A DNA stretch of 64,000 nucleotides from Adenophora triphylla var. japonica (GCA_022495995.1 JAFEMH010002491.1:248001-312000); one strand, 5' to 3'. Positions 11,085 through 22,695 are shown, counted from the first letter of the stretch. The notes: generated by a model from the sequence alone, not told the origin. Made by a program: numbers and translations.

Positions 11085-12625
11085 TCTCCCAAATTGAACC
11101 CAAAAGATAAATGAAGCTCTTGAGACCCAGATGGATAGAAGCAATGGAGGAAGAACTAGAGCAATTTGAAAGAAACAAAGTTTGGAAGCTTGTTCCTAAG
11201 CCAAAGAACCAAAGCTGTCATTGGAACAAGATGGGTGTTTAGGAATAAAATGAATGAAGAGGGTGTTGTAGTAAGAAACAAAGCTAGGCTGGTTGCTCAA
11301 GGATACGAGACAAGAAGAAGGCATTGACTATGATGAGACCTTTGCACCGGTTGCAAGACTTGAAGCTATAAGGCTATTTCTTGCCTATGCTTCATTTAAG
11401 AAAGATGAAAGTGTTTCAAATGGATGTTAAGAGTGCATTTCTAAATGGAGTCCTAAATGAAAAGGTGTTTGTTTCTCAACCTCCTGGATTTGAGCATCCC
11501 AAGTTTCTGATCATGTATATAAATTGGACAAAGCACTATATGGACTTAAACAAGCACCAAGAGCTTGGTATGACACCCTATCTAGATATCTCCTTGGTAA
11601 AGGATTTTCCAAGGGCCATATTGATAACACTTCGTTTATCAAAAAATATGGAGATGATCGAGTTGCTCATCCAAGTCTATGTTGATGACATCATTTTTGG
11701 ATCATCAAATGAAGACTTGTGCCGAATTTGGGAATATTATGAAGGACCGAGTTTGAAATGAGCATGATTGGTGAGCTTACCTTCTGTCTGGGCCTTCAAG
11801 TCAAGCAAATGGAGGAAGGAATATTCATCAACCAAGCTAAATACACAAGGGACATGATCAAAAAGTTTGACATGCAATCTGCTTCACCTGCTAAAACTCC
11901 ATTGTCAACCACAACCAAACTTCATGCTGATCACGATGGCCAAAGTGTAAATCCAACACTTTACGGGAGCTACATTGGATCCCTTCTCTATGTAACGACT
12001 TCAAGACTGACATTATGTTTAGTGTACGTCTTTGTGCTAGATTTCGAGCGAATCCCAAGGAGTCTCATCTCTCTGTTGTCAAGAGAATTCCGAGATATCT
12101 CAAAGGAACCCCACGATTATGGATTGTGGTATCCTCTTGAATCCCCATTTTCTTTAATTGGATTCACTGACTACGATTATGCGGGGTGTAACCTAGATAG
12201 AAAGTCCACAAGTGGTGGATGCCAATTTATTGGATCTAGAATCATTTCATGGTCAAGTAAAAGCAAACCTCGGTAGCCACCTCAACGGTGAAATTTGAAT
12301 ATATTGCTTCTTTGGTTTGTGTTGTTCACAAATACTTTACCTCAAAAGTCAATTACAAGATTTTGGAATTGAGCGTCCAACATTCCAATCTTTTGTGACA
12401 ACTCAAGTACCATTGCCATGACGAGAAAACCACTGTCCAACACTCAAAGACAAAGCATATTGAGGTCGAGACATCACTTCATCGAGACCATGTTGAAAAA
12501 GGGAACATTAGTCTTGCTAAAGTGTGTGCGAAAATAATGTCTACGACATCCTAACAAAGGCTATGGATGAGAAAAGATTTGAGATGTTAAGAGCAATGCT
12601 AGGCATGATTAATCTACCAAAATAA
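11085..12625 (+). pseudogene. Copia A reverse transcriptase and RNase H, broken
   Basis: RT begins with RWIEAMEEELEQFERNKVW (about 11130-11190), then [38 protein letters not shown] and QPPGFEHP, and the catalytic [14 protein letters not shown] near 11680. The next piece, MSMIGELTFCLGLQVKQMEE, opens the 172-residue frame at 11758-12276, which covers the connection and the RNase H start (DYDYAGCNLDRKSTSGGCQF). The domain ends near 12625 at EKRFEMLRAMLGMINLPK. Frameshifts lie at about 11200, 11395, 11520, 11755 and 12010, and a stop at 12274. Domain order and motifs leave no doubt about the family. The enzyme cannot be made as read. Confidence 0.9.
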
Positions 12626-12680
12626 AACAAAAAAAAAAAAAAAAGGAAAAACTCTTATTCATTAGAACAAACCATTTCCT

Positions 12681-12869
12681 ATGGCTTTGTCAACAACATT
12701 GTCGACGGCTAACCTTTTTCTCAATACAAAAGCTTCTTACCTATCAAAACCAAACTTCATTCCTACATTACGAAATTCAAACACCTTAAAAACAAGTCTA
12801 AATCCATATTACCAAAAGCTTCATCAACCCTCCTTCTCATCTCGTGCAAGCACCTCTGAAAAGCCTTGA
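12681..12869 (+). CDS. Short Ser/Thr-rich ORF resembling a plastid transit peptide
   Basis: A 62-residue frame starts MALSTTLSTANLFLNT. It is rich in Ser, Thr, Asn and Lys, with no acidic residue before the last few positions, and ends in FSSRASTSEKP. Composition, the MA start and the late SRAS segment are those of chloroplast transit peptides. It lies 56 bp after the end of copia A pol and just before the tail of the antisense gene. It could be the first exon of a captured host gene or a chance frame. No second exon is recognised. Confidence 0.3.
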   Translation: MALSTTLSTANLFLNTKASYLSKPNFIPTLRNSNTLKTSLNPYYQKLHQPSFSSRASTSEKP

Positions 12870-12872
12870 CGG

Positions 12873-13291
12873 CTAAGGGCTGTCAATCTGTTTATCCCAT
12901 AGGCGATCTTGGAAGCAATCATCCCCATATCCTCTATCACTATAAATAATGTCTGGAGCTTGATATGCTCTCTCTTTGATATCTCCATATCTCTCCAACC
13001 AAACAGGGTGCCTTTCCATAAATGGATCAATAGCAGAGGTTGAGAACTGCAAAGAAGGACAGACCCTCCTTGGCCACCACTCTTCAACTGCATTATAGGG
13101 AGGATACTCACTAAGTGGTGAGATAAAGCTGAAGGTACTGAAGAATTTGCACTTGCACTGTGCAATGATAGCTTGATCGGCGAGGACCTTCATCCTCCTC
13201 ACCATTTAGAGCAGCTGGACTCAAACACTTGAGAAATTGAGAAAACAACTTCATATAGACTTTGGAAGGAGAACTTTGCACTCCTGCAAAG
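12873..13291 (-). pseudogene. Copia A antisense gene, 3' part (split by gypsy insertion)
   Basis: A 110-residue minus-strand frame (stop at 12873) contains EEWWPRRVCPSLQF and ERHPVWLERYGDIKERAY. The neighbouring frame supplies the stretch nearest the gypsy element, FAGVQSSPSKVYMKLFSQF. That frame joins the other half of the gene at 30502 when the gypsy element and one CAAAG copy are discounted. One further 1-bp shift lies near 13200. I do not recognise the protein. It is strikingly rich in aromatic residues and Arg. It is neither gag nor pol, and is best called an additional antisense ORF. Confidence 0.55.
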
Positions 13292-14719
13292 TGTAAGTAC
13301 CCCAATCTGGATCACTCCCTTTCAAACACACGGGAAACACCGCAGACTCATCCACGCAGTCTCAGAGACCTCTCTCACTCAAAACCCTCTCAAAACCCTC
13401 TCAAACCCCCAACCAGCCGGGGGAGGAGCCCATGCAGGATAAAAAGGGACAAAGGACCTTTTGGGAATTTTCGGGAAATCGAGAAAAGCAATTAAGGTCC
13501 GTACGGACCTCTTTGTTTCAATGATTACTAAATCCCCTTAAAGTCCACAATATTCCCTCAAATCCCGGAAGAAATGATGACTTCCATGCAGAGTTGGTCC
13601 GTACGGACCTCTTTGCATGCAAGATGGTCCGTACGGACCTTATTGCTCAGGGAACATCATCATTCCAGAATATTCTCCATCATTGCAGATTCCCTCAAAT
13701 CGAGGAAATCCAAAATTCTGGATAACCAAGAAGGTCCGTACGGACCTCTTTGCTCGAAATTTTTACTATAAATAGAGGGCTTCCCCTCCTCATTTTTACA
13801 CACCTCCCACTTCTCTCTTCCTCCCTAAGCCTTCTGGCTCCCCTTCTAAGACCTTTCGAGGCATTCCCGGCCCCTTCGGATCCTTCCGAGGCCTTCCGAG
13901 CCCCCTCGAGGTGCTCCGAAGCCTCTCCGAGCGCTCAGAGACGGCTCAGCGCTGCCCCGAGGCACTCTCGAGGTACTACGAGGCCCCTCGTGGTACTCCG
14001 AGGCCTTGCCTGGTCTTTCCCACGGTGTCCCGGCTCTTTCCGAGTCAAACCGGCGATCCCAAACCTTGCCGAACCTCTGCCCGAATCCAACCAACGATTC
14101 CAACGCACGCCGAACCTCTGCCCGAATCCAACCAACGATTCCAACGCACGCCGAACCTCTGCCTGACTGATCCCGACGATCCCCACGCACGCCGAACCTC
14201 TGCCCAAACGCAGCCTACGGTTTCAACTCACGCCGAAACTACGTCCGCGGACAACCGGCATCCCGAAGCAATCCGGAAGCGCTACTCAGGCCTCAAACAC
14301 TATTCCCTGCGGAAGACAGACACGAACCAACATTGGTAAGGCTTCCTTCCTATTCTATTTCAATACATTTCAATACAATGTAGACATCCGATACAGCATG
14401 CATTTTTAAAAGCACACACACACACACAACTTTTTAAAGGATATTAGGGGTATCCGAAAGACTCGTTTTACGAGGCTACTCGGGTGAGCTCTAATATTCT
14501 AATATTCTCTTCCCGAGGAGTCATCGACCTCCGAACTCAAAATCTCATCACACAAAAACAGGTTTAAAATTTATCTTTAAGCGTGCCCTTTTCAATGTTT
14601 TGGGCTTAATAAAAACGGCGTGGCGACTCTACAAATGCGAAAACAAACGGCGAGACACCTCCAGCGCGAAAGATGCCGGATGCCGGGGCGCGAGGCCTTC
14701 TCGGATCCGGGTAATTTCG
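13292..14719 (+). repeat. 5' LTR of the gypsy element
   Basis: 1428 bp. U3 carries four GGTCCGTACGGACC palindromes and a TATA box. Downstream is a GC-rich tract with reiterated GCCGAACCTCTGCC units (about 14060-14210, period about 45 bp). The LTR ends in GGGTAATTTCG just before the primer site. Confidence 0.92.
13496..13774 (+). promoter_or_regulatory. LTR promoter: four palindromes plus TATA box
   Basis: Perfect GGTCCGTACGGACC sites lie at 13496-13509, 13596-13609, 13626-13639 and 13733-13746. Three are followed by TCTTTG and one by TTATTG. TATAAATA at 13767-13774 starts 20 bp after the last site. Repetition and position suggest a transcription-factor site, but the factor is unknown. Confidence 0.75.
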
Positions 14720-14720
14720 G

Positions 14721-14740
14721 TTGGCGACTCATTGGGGATA
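14721..14740 (+). other. Gypsy primer binding site region
   Basis: TTGGCGACTCATTGGGGATA directly follows the 5' LTR. TTGGCGACTC...TTGGGGA is what I expect after the LTR of plant Tat/Ogre-type elements. I do not assign the tRNA with certainty. Confidence 0.6.
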
Positions 14741-15949
14741 TTTTTGTTTTAAAAACTTTTAAACAAAACAAAAGATTTTTAAAACGATGATGAGGTCAAA
14801 CTTTCATTTTACCCCTTCCTTTAAGCTGTTGTGTGTGTGTGCACGTGCTTCGTTTTATTTTACAAAAAAAATAAAAATACAAAAAAATGCATCAATATAC
14901 ATCTGTGCATACATTTAAAATTCTTCAAAAATTTCTATTTTACTCGAAAAAGAATTTTAGAGACCGCACACTACGCGCACTTCTGCCTCGGTTACACCGC
15001 ACTCTACTCACACTGCTTTGCCTCGGTAACACCGCACACTACGCGCACTGCGCCTCGGATACACTGCACACTACAACCCTTAACCCGGAGTGGTCTCGGT
15101 TGCGATCCGTTTGGTCTTCCCTAGGCCTCTTGGGCGCGCACGGGATCATTCCAAACATCCCATCCTAGCCAAGCGTCAACCACACGTTTGAGTCTTGAGT
15201 CACACTCTGTCCGGACTCGGTTGGTTTTACTCGGTCCGTGTCATACGGCTGGATACATATACCATGCCGGCCATTTTCGAGTCAAGGCTCGGAACTCAAG
15301 ATCCCTTGCGCAAGCAAAGAGATGAAAAGGTCATGCTAAAATCTTGACCTGATCTTGATTTCAAGCTACACCCAGACGATGTTCCGTCCCGGATATACAT
15401 CCATGCTCGCATGACACCATGTCATCACGCCTTTGATACGTCAGCCATGACGATATGACCCAGCCAACGCCTAACGTCACAGATCCCTTGCGCAAGCAAG
15501 GTAAAGAAAGGTCATGCCGAACTCTTGACCTGATCTTGACTCAGTGGCCGGCTCGGTTCACTATTCACATGGCTAACGCATCAAAACGAACATGACAGGC
15601 TCGGTCCTTAGGTTCGATTTTTCTTTTAGGCCGGTGGAAACCGCTTGCACTATAGGACCCTCGCCTGGGGCTGTCCACCCTGGGATGTCGAAATACAGGT
15701 GCAAAACGAGGGGCTTATAGCCGCACAGATGGTCTCCACTGACCCAGGATCTAGCATAGTTGCGAAAAAGAAGAGCAATCTTTTCCAACCTACCTAGGAT
15801 TCTGAGAAAACATGTTTTAAGTAAATTAAAACAACAAAAAAAAATCAGAAAATAAAAGAAACGGAAACCGCATGCCACGTGAGCTTTCCCCTTTTTATCC
15901 CGTTGGGCCTTTCCTGTGTCTAAACCTTGCCCGTCACCCCCTCCAGCTA
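14741..15949 (+). other. Gypsy untranslated leader with short repeats
   Basis: No conserved frame is seen. 14960-15075 has three units of about 40 bp containing ACTACGCGCACT and GCCTCGG. A block starting GATCCCTTGCGCAAGCAA and ending TCTTGACCTGATCTTGA occurs at about 15301-15355 and again at 15482-15540. The minus-strand 208-residue ORF at 15573-16199 has no family signature and is treated as chance. Confidence 0.55.
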
Positions 15950-17000
15950 ACAGAGAGTGGTCGAGAGTACCAGGAACCTGTCTCCCGGTATCAAAACGGC
16001 AAGGTCCTACCTCCTTCCCGGCTTTGTCACCGGGACGGTCCGTCGATTCCCGTGGCCAAGTCGGTGGATAACAAGGATGAGAACGGGACCTTACCCCCAA
16101 GAAATTTCCCAACATTGGAAGAAGTTTGGCGAGGTCCTCATGGCTATTGAGAAACGTCAAGGTGAGCAACAAGCCTGGATCGAAGGTGCCATGCACCATT
16201 TCGGAACCTTAGCCACCCAACCACAGGGCTTCCCAAGCCATGGCGCTCCTACGGCCTCTAACGTCTCTCATTGTCTCCCGAAGTCAACTGTTACCCTCGT
16301 GCGAGCCATGCAGTTATGACGTAAGGCCACAAGACCTTCCACGGGAAAGCTTGCTCATCCGGCCTCACGAGGTCCCGGTACCACCGCCGAACAACGAACA
16401 CATACGGTGGGACGTCTGCGATTGCGGTGCTTGCTGGAAATGGAATTCCGGGATGCGATGAACGAGGGCCGTCCTCGACGAAAGAAGAAGCTATCTTCTC
16501 AACAAAACTGAAAAAGAGGTATGAATCCGGTGATCCCACAGTCGGAACCCTTGGAGAACCCTCGGGAAAGTTTGACTACTATGTCATCTACTCCGGCCAA
16601 AGCCTAGCTACGCACAAGGCCACGGCAATGTTTGCTCCATGATCGGTGGGGACGAGCTTCGCACCGCCACCGAAGGCCCGAAGGTCCGGATAATCCAACC
16701 CCTGTCTTGGGAAGATCTCAAAGCCACTATTGATGCTTGGTAAAAGCCATGACGGTGAACGAATTGAAATGCGCGATCGGCCTTACGCCAATCGGGCTCC
16801 TCCCACTACGAAGCAGGAGAGACAAGCAAAACCACAAGTCCAGGTGAATGTTCGACACGTTCGGTCAAATTCCAGTGAATCCTCCACGGACGGACAAAGG
16901 CCCGGCCATACACGAGCCACGGGCGAAAAGGGACCCTACGCCAAAGAAAGCTGAAACCACTGGACCCAAAGGTTGAAGATCTGTCTTGACACGGCTCAAG
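15950..17000 (+). pseudogene. Gypsy gag, frameshifted
   Basis: Plus-strand pieces read PQEISQHWKKFGEVLMAIEK and QGEQQAWIEGAMHHFG (about 16080-16200), then LKKRYESGDPTVGTLGEPSG (about 16507-16570), and a polar region with QERQAKPQVQVNVRHVR (about 16810-16870). Position before the protease and composition suggest gag. I see no intact capsid homology motif or CCHC knuckle. Frames change at least three times. Confidence 0.5.
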
Positions 17001-17088
17001 CGCACTCGGGCTAACATCTCACTCTGGTCCTTACTCACTTCCTCTTACCCGCACAAGCTCAAGTTGGAAGAAAGCACAGCTCGAGACC

Positions 17089-17650
17089 ATGGTTCCCATC
17101 ACGGTGACACCTGATGAAGCGGTTCGGATGATTGGCAACGTCAATTACGGCAATATCATCACCTTCGCGAGCTCGATCTTCCCAAATTTGGGGCGACCAC
17201 AACGAGCCTCTCTACATAACGGTTCAATTGGACGAGCGCCGTCTCCCTCGGGTCTTGGTAGACGGAGGATCATCCATGAACGTCCTTCCGGCCAAAATGA
17301 TGGATTTGCTAGGGATCAAAGCAGCGATCTAAAACCCTCGACTCGAGCAATCAAGGCATACGACTCGACATCCCGCCCGAGTCTTGGGAATAGCCACCTT
17401 GAACCTTTGGTTTGGAAAACAAATGGTCCCGACAGGACTTCCAAGTCATCGACATCCCGATCACATTCACTTTGCCATTACGGACGCCCTTGGCTACATC
17501 GGATCAATGGGGTGGCATCCACTCTCCATCGGTGCGTAAAGTTCGTCCAAGGAACGAGATATGACCATCATCTACGGCGACGGCATAGTCAGCTGAAAGG
17601 ACCGATACCAACGGCGTCCGGTCTTAGAAATCAAACCCGACGATGATGGC
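17089..17650 (+). pseudogene. Gypsy aspartic protease and post-protease linker
   Basis: The active-site segment is LPRVLVDGGSSMNVLPAKMM (about 17250-17310), the D-G-G-S form of the retroviral D-S/T-G triad seen in plant gypsy elements. It is preceded by HNEPLYITVQLDERR. After it the conserved linker GRPWLHRINGVASTLHRCVK lies at about 17485-17545, a pattern typical of plant gypsy polyproteins between protease and RT. The protease is in one frame and the linker in another, so at least one frameshift separates them. Confidence 0.75.
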
Positions 17651-18562
17651 ATGATGTTAACGGGGTTCACCATCGAAAGCCCAAAGGCCCAAGTGTGCCA
17701 CATAGACTGCCTTTGATTTGGGACAAGATCCCTCCCCGATGAAAATGATGAAGCACATGAACTACATCCGGGGCTTGGGTTGGGAAAACGCCATCGGGGC
17801 ACTCAACGGATCATCAATATCAAAAGAACGAGAATACTGCACGGCTGGGATACTCTCCTACTCCCGAACACATTGCGGAGGACAAGCGAGCTGCACGTAA
17901 ACGCTTCACGAGATAACAAAAGAGGCTTGCACGCAATCTCCGATCTTCGTCCTTACGGCTTCGACATGACCAAGTACTTCACAAGGAAGGCCGGCAACTT
18001 GGAAGAAGATCCCGAAAAAGGAACGAGGCGATCGGCGCCAAACAAAGGCGGCCGACAACCATGGACAAGCTCCAACGAGAACTGGCAAGATTCGGAGGCC
18101 TCGAAGCCAAATCTGTCCGAAGAGCCTTCCTCGACACACCGCCCCTGTAGGGATCACAACCACCACTATTCACGGCGAATTTTGGTTCGGAAAAACCCCT
18201 CTTTGGCGGAAGAATTCGAAAAACTCTCTGTCAACAACCACTGCCTTCAACAAGCGGGACGAGTACGCATTCGAGCTAGCATTGCCCAAGACAAAGGCAA
18301 GAGACTCCGCAGACGATGCTTGGGACGAACCAACTGCTACACTGCTCTTCAAAGAAGAAATCGAGATGCCGGATCTAATCGATTTTGTTTCGATAACTCT
18401 GTGATAGCAATGATCGGGAACGGTGACATAAAGCCTTTCAAGCCCCATCTCCTATCAAGCTCATTGCCACTCAATAACTGGGCCACATTCTCGGACCTCT
18501 TTGCCCGGCCAAGAGGACATGATCGAACAACTTGGTCTGACCCCTCGAGTCCTAGAGTCTAG
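17651..18562 (+). pseudogene. Gypsy pol remnant downstream of protease; no RT motifs
   Basis: The best frame (17780-18562) contains YGFDMTKYFTRKAGN and EDPEKGTRR, polar sequence of the kind found just before RT in plant gypsy elements. It then runs through basic, low-similarity sequence. None of the RT landmarks (LDLKSGYHQ-like, YxDD) or RNase H landmarks appears in any plus-strand frame. Confidence 0.5.
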
Positions 18563-18800
18563 TGTCAAAACTCATCCCGAGTCCATTAGCTTTGAATTTG
18601 AGTCTCTTGAGTCATCTGATGGCCTCACGCCAGAAGATTACGAACTCATTGCCAATAATGTATTCCCGTATGCTCTTAATGAATGCTTCGATCTTTCCGA
18701 GTATCCTCTCATTGCATCTTTAACAACTGATAAATTAACTAACACACAAACAGTTAATAACGATTCACTTGATAAAGAAGCAGACACATTAATTAAATAA
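18501..18800 (+). CDS. Acidic ORF occupying the place of RT/RNase H
   Basis: A 99-residue open frame, strongly acidic and rich in Ser, Leu and Glu (EFESLESSDGLTPEDYELIA), stop at 18798-18800. I do not recognise it. It sits between the protease-side and integrase-side sequences, so it may be filler DNA that replaced RT-RNase H or a diverged polyprotein segment. Confidence 0.35.
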   Translation: MPGQEDMIEQLGLTPRVLESSVKTHPESISFEFESLESSDGLTPEDYELIANNVFPYALNECFDLSEYPLIASLTTDKLTNTQTVNNDSLDKEADTLIK

Positions 18801-20204
18801 ATGCATCAAGCAAACATTTAAGCATGTTGTCAAACGAGAGAAAAACCGGGCCCAAGCTGCCGAGAAGGTTTTAATCACAACGATTTGCAAGATTGCTGAA
18901 GAGCCAAAGAGACGCAAGTCCGACGCCATTTCGGCCACAAGCCAGATCTTCCAATACCTCAAGAACGGGGAAACTACCTTCATAAACAAGGAAGGACAAC
19001 ACACAGAAGGGGTCAAAACCAAGAGCATCATGGCCCTAAAACGCCTTGCCTCTCACTTCGTCATCCTCGGGGACATGTTATACAAGAAACGCTACCATGG
19101 GCCACTCCTACGCTGCGTCAGCCAAGAAGAAGCGAACAAGTTCATGAGCAGAAGTCCACAATGGGGCTTGCGGTCCCCACATGAACGCCCGGGCCACGAT
19201 GCAAATCATTCTCGGGATGGGCTACTCTTGGATCTCCGTGGAGCGGATTGGCATCCACTTTGTCCGAAGCTGCGACAAGTGCCAGCGGTTCTCCAACCTC
19301 AATCATCTACCACCCCACGATCTCTCTTGCATGACTACACCTTGGCCCTTTGCCACTTGGGGAATTGACGTCATCGGGAAAATCGCTCCGCCGGGCGGCA
19401 ACGGTCACGAGTTCATCTTAGTAGCCATCGACTACTTCACCAAATGGGTCGAAGCCAAGTCCTACAAGGTACTCACCTCCAAGAAGGTCGCACATTTCCT
19501 CAAGGAAAACATCATATGCCGATACGGCATCCCAAATGAGGTCATATCGGACAACGGCTCACACTTCGAAGGAGAATTCGACGAGGCTGGCTGAATTCAA
19601 AATCACACGTCACAAATCTTCTCCCTACCGGCCACAAACAAACGGCGCCGTGGAAGCGGCAAACAAAACCCTCGAACGGATCATCAGAAAAATGACCACC
19701 CGAGGACGAGATTGGCAGAAGCTGCACCTTGCACTTTGGGGCTACCGCACATCGATCGGAAACGACCACGGGAGAAACCCCATTTGCCACGACATACGGG
19801 ATGGAAGCGAGTCCTTCCCGTCGAGCTAGAAATTCCCTCGCTCCAGTCTTTGTGGAAAATGACATCAACGAAGTTGAATGGCTCCGGCCGACACGGCGAA
19901 TTGGCTCACGCTAGACGAGCGACGACTAAAGGCCATGGAACACGTCCGAGCCTATCAAAGCGGGATGGCTAGAGCTTTCGACAAGAAAGTCAAATCCCGA
20001 GACATCGGGGAAGGTGACCTTGTACTCAAAGAAAAGCCTCCCACTCGAACCAACCCAGCTTTGGGAAAATGGGAACCCACATGGATCGGCCACTTTCGTG
20101 GTTCAAAAGATCTTCTCCGGAGCGCCATGAAGCTAACGGACCTAGACGGCAATCCCTTCATGAATCCGGTCAACGGAAGCAAACTTCGCGAGATACTTCG
20201 CTGA
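18801..20204 (+). pseudogene. Gypsy integrase, frameshifted
   Basis: The zinc-binding N-terminus spans 19030-19315: LYKKRYHGPLLRCVSQEEA, MNARATMQIILGMGYSWISV, and C-x2-C in CDKCQRF. The core has the first catalytic Asp in TWGIDVIGKI (19358-19390) and DYFTKWVEAKSY, the second Asp in VISDNGSHFEGEF (19541-19580), and Glu in SPYRPQTNGAVEAANKTLER (about 19620-19680). The C-terminal part spans 19878-20204 (ARAFDKKVKSRDIGEGDLVL and KLREILR) with a stop at 20202-20204. Frame shifts lie near 19155, 19585 and 19750. Domain identity is certain; the protein is not continuous as read. Confidence 0.9.
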
Positions 20205-21018
20205 AGAAGAACAAGCGTGCATCTCTTGGCACTCCATGTAGTGTCGAACTACGCGGACTGAGCCCTCTAGTCAGGAGGCGTAGGCAACCTTAATTGGTCC
20301 GGTCTAAAAATACACAAAAAAGTCAAAAGTTTGAATGTCAACCAAGACCTCCATCAAGCTCCGCACTTTTCAAGAACACGCCCCGGCGAGTCACCTTGAC
20401 CAAGTCAAACGACGGCGGCAACATCAAAGGACATCCGAGGGTCACTCGGCATCAAGCAGTGACTCATGTCTACTTCCAAGCCGGGGGCTTGTCTTCGCCC
20501 TCACGCGCTTCAAAAAAAAAAAAAATATATAAAAAAAAGAGCTCGAGCAAGGGCTCACAAAAAAAAAAAAGGAGCTCGAGCAAGGGCTCACAAAAAAAAA
20601 AAAAACAAAAGAAGCTCAAGCGAAGGCTGCGAAATTGAGGTCGAGCCCGACGCCAACAAGCGGCAAGGAATCTACGAAAAAGACCGTCGGAAACGACTTG
20701 TCAAGGGAGCATTCAACCTCTCGGCCAAATACAAAGCCTCGGCAAAAGGGGATTGCCGCCGGGGACGGGCCTTCGGTCCGCATATGCAACGAGAAAAGTC
20801 AGATGGACGCCGACAAAGTGCACAACAAAAGCAAAGGCAAACAAGAGATCTTGCGTCTCGACAAAGCTTTAAAAGTAAATCACAAATCACTAACGGTTAC
20901 AACATTTCTTGATGAGTTCGAAGCACGGTCTACTCTCAAGTTCACAACATGCTAAAAAACGGCTTAATACATTTAACTAATAATGTGTTTGCAATGCAAT
21001 GAATGGATACTTAGGAGG
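20205..21018 (+). other. Post-integrase spacer with A-rich repeats
   Basis: 20510-20625 holds three A-runs separated by GAGCTCGAGCAAGGGCTCAC units (the third diverged), a short tandem array with a period of about 35-40 bp. Otherwise no conserved frame is seen. The 3' end of the second antisense gene begins at 21019. Confidence 0.55.
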
Positions 21019-22532
21019 TCATTCCGCGCCATCTGCGCTTGTCCCTCGCCATTCTTTCCTTTCTTCCCTCGTCCCGGCGAGTCTTCTTTCGCTCCACGTG
21101 AACCAACTCTGCGTCTCTCGGTCAGAGATGCGGGGTCCTCCCAGTAGAGTCAAATAATCCGGTAGCTCTCGGGGCTTCATTCGCCCGTGCTTCGGCTCGG
21201 ATCTCCTCCCTGCGAGTGCGTAAAGAGGACCTCTCCCTGTCGGTCGGTCAACTCTAGTCTCGTAGTCAAACAAAGCGTCTCCCGTCACATCGAAAGGGTC
21301 GGACCGAGCTTCGGCACTCCTAAGGCAATAGCTACTACGACAACCGGGTCCCAGAATCGCTACACGCGCCTGCTCTCCAAGACCACTTGGGAGCCCAACA
21401 CGCTGCTCATACCGGGCCGGATCTTGAGTCGTCAATACAACGCTCCCAGACATCTAAGGAGTACCACGGGAGGGAAAGCGGAATACTTCCATACCCTCGG
21501 ACAATACAAGAAGGCACACAGGGCTGCCATACAAAGAGGAGCTATCTCCGCGGTAGCAAGGTCATCCCGGCCAACAAAGGCTCTGCTTCATCCCAAAGCT
21601 GGCAGGAAACAAGCGACGGAATATAGAAGGAGGACCAAGACAAACCTGGAACTCGACAACGTAGGACCCTTCTGCAAGATCCTCACTGGTCTCAATCCTC
21701 CGGTGCGGAACCCACCGGCGGATCGATGCGTACCAAGGCTGTGCCATCCATCTCTCCCGGGCGGGTGATCCATATCCAACACAAGAGGTCGGCGAGCAAA
21801 TGACCACGGGCTAAACGACGTCGGAGCCTCGGGCATGGCTGAAGTCTCTCTCGCGGCCACAAGGTGAGCAAAGCGGGGCTTCCCCCTCTCATAAAACGAT
21901 CCCCGGTCGCCGGACGGTCGATACCATGAAGAGTCTCCCCCGGCACCAGCGGGACAATATCCTCTCCCGGCTCTGCGGTGCCTACCACATCTAGCAAAGC
22001 GCCATCACAAATGCCAAGGCCGGCCGAGAAAAAGCGTCGCCGTCACGCCTTGAGGCAAATACATCCCAAGAGACGTCACTCTCATCATCAACCATGAACC
22101 GCTCCGGCGGCGCGAAATGTCGATATGACCCGAAGCAAGGATCATGCCACTGCACTTCTTCCAACGAAGTACGAAGAAAGTCTGCAAGCTTCACGCTCAC
22201 GGCGGCACCACCAACCAAAGGAAGCGAGATGGCCTCCACCTCCGGTCCTCCAATCAAAGCCCGAAAATCTTCAAAAGTGGGCACCATTTCATTGTAGGAG
22301 AAACGGATACACGTGCCTCCTAACATCCCGAACTTCGCGGCGGCCCGCAACAAATCCCAATCGGGAACCAACTCCTTAAAAGACCAAACCGAGCAAAGAC
22401 GAAACCTTACCTCGAAAGCCCGTCTACGATGCCTCATACGGCGCCGCATCCACGTTTTCAAGCGCTCAAGGAAGTGTGCTTGCCTCTCTGCGAAAGCCTC
22501 GGCAAAATTCTAGGGACATACGAAGAATCCAT
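21019..22532 (-). pseudogene. Gypsy antisense gene 2, plant-mobile-domain-like
   Basis: The likely start is the ATG at 22532 (MDSSYVPR). After a shift near 22510 the frame continues as FAEAFAERQAHFLERLKTWM and the ORF 22461-21991, with EMVPTFEDFRALIGGPEV and ADFLRTSLEEVQWHD. Further fragments run to a stop at 21019. A W...DLLRAAAKFG segment followed by E-x-x-PTxEDFxxLIG recalls the N-terminus of plant mobile domain proteins; this is inference from pattern. It is transcribed opposite to gag-pol from its own promoter. At least three frame changes are present, some at CAG/CG-type positions. Confidence 0.55.
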
Positions 22533-22621
22533 GGCAAAAATGGAGGTTCCTAGAGAAAATGGGGAAGAAAGCTCGAAAATGGCGCAAATGGGGAAATGAG
22601 GAAGAACCGAGCCTTTGGAAA

Positions 22622-22695
22622 GCATTTATGTCCTTCCCAAAAGCAAGGTTGGTCCGTACGGACCTCTTTGCATGCTAAGTATGTCCGTACGGACC
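22622..22695 (-). promoter_or_regulatory. Promoter of gypsy antisense gene 2
   Basis: Palindrome GGTCCGTACGGACC at 22651-22664 and a variant TGTCCGTACGGACC at 22682-22695. On the minus strand a TATA-like CATAAATGC (22622-22630) starts 20 bp downstream and lies about 90 bp before the ATG at 22532. Confidence 0.6.

Noticed and set aside
13911..14339. Arg/Pro-rich ORFs in the gypsy LTR (142, 114 and 90 residues)
   Set aside because: The GC-rich LTR repeat keeps several frames open on both strands. The same ORFs recur in the other LTR with different lengths because of small indels.
15573..16199. 208-residue minus-strand ORF at the gypsy leader/gag boundary
   Set aside because: It overlaps the gag start antisense, shows no conserved motif and has no promoter palindrome, unlike the two accepted antisense genes.
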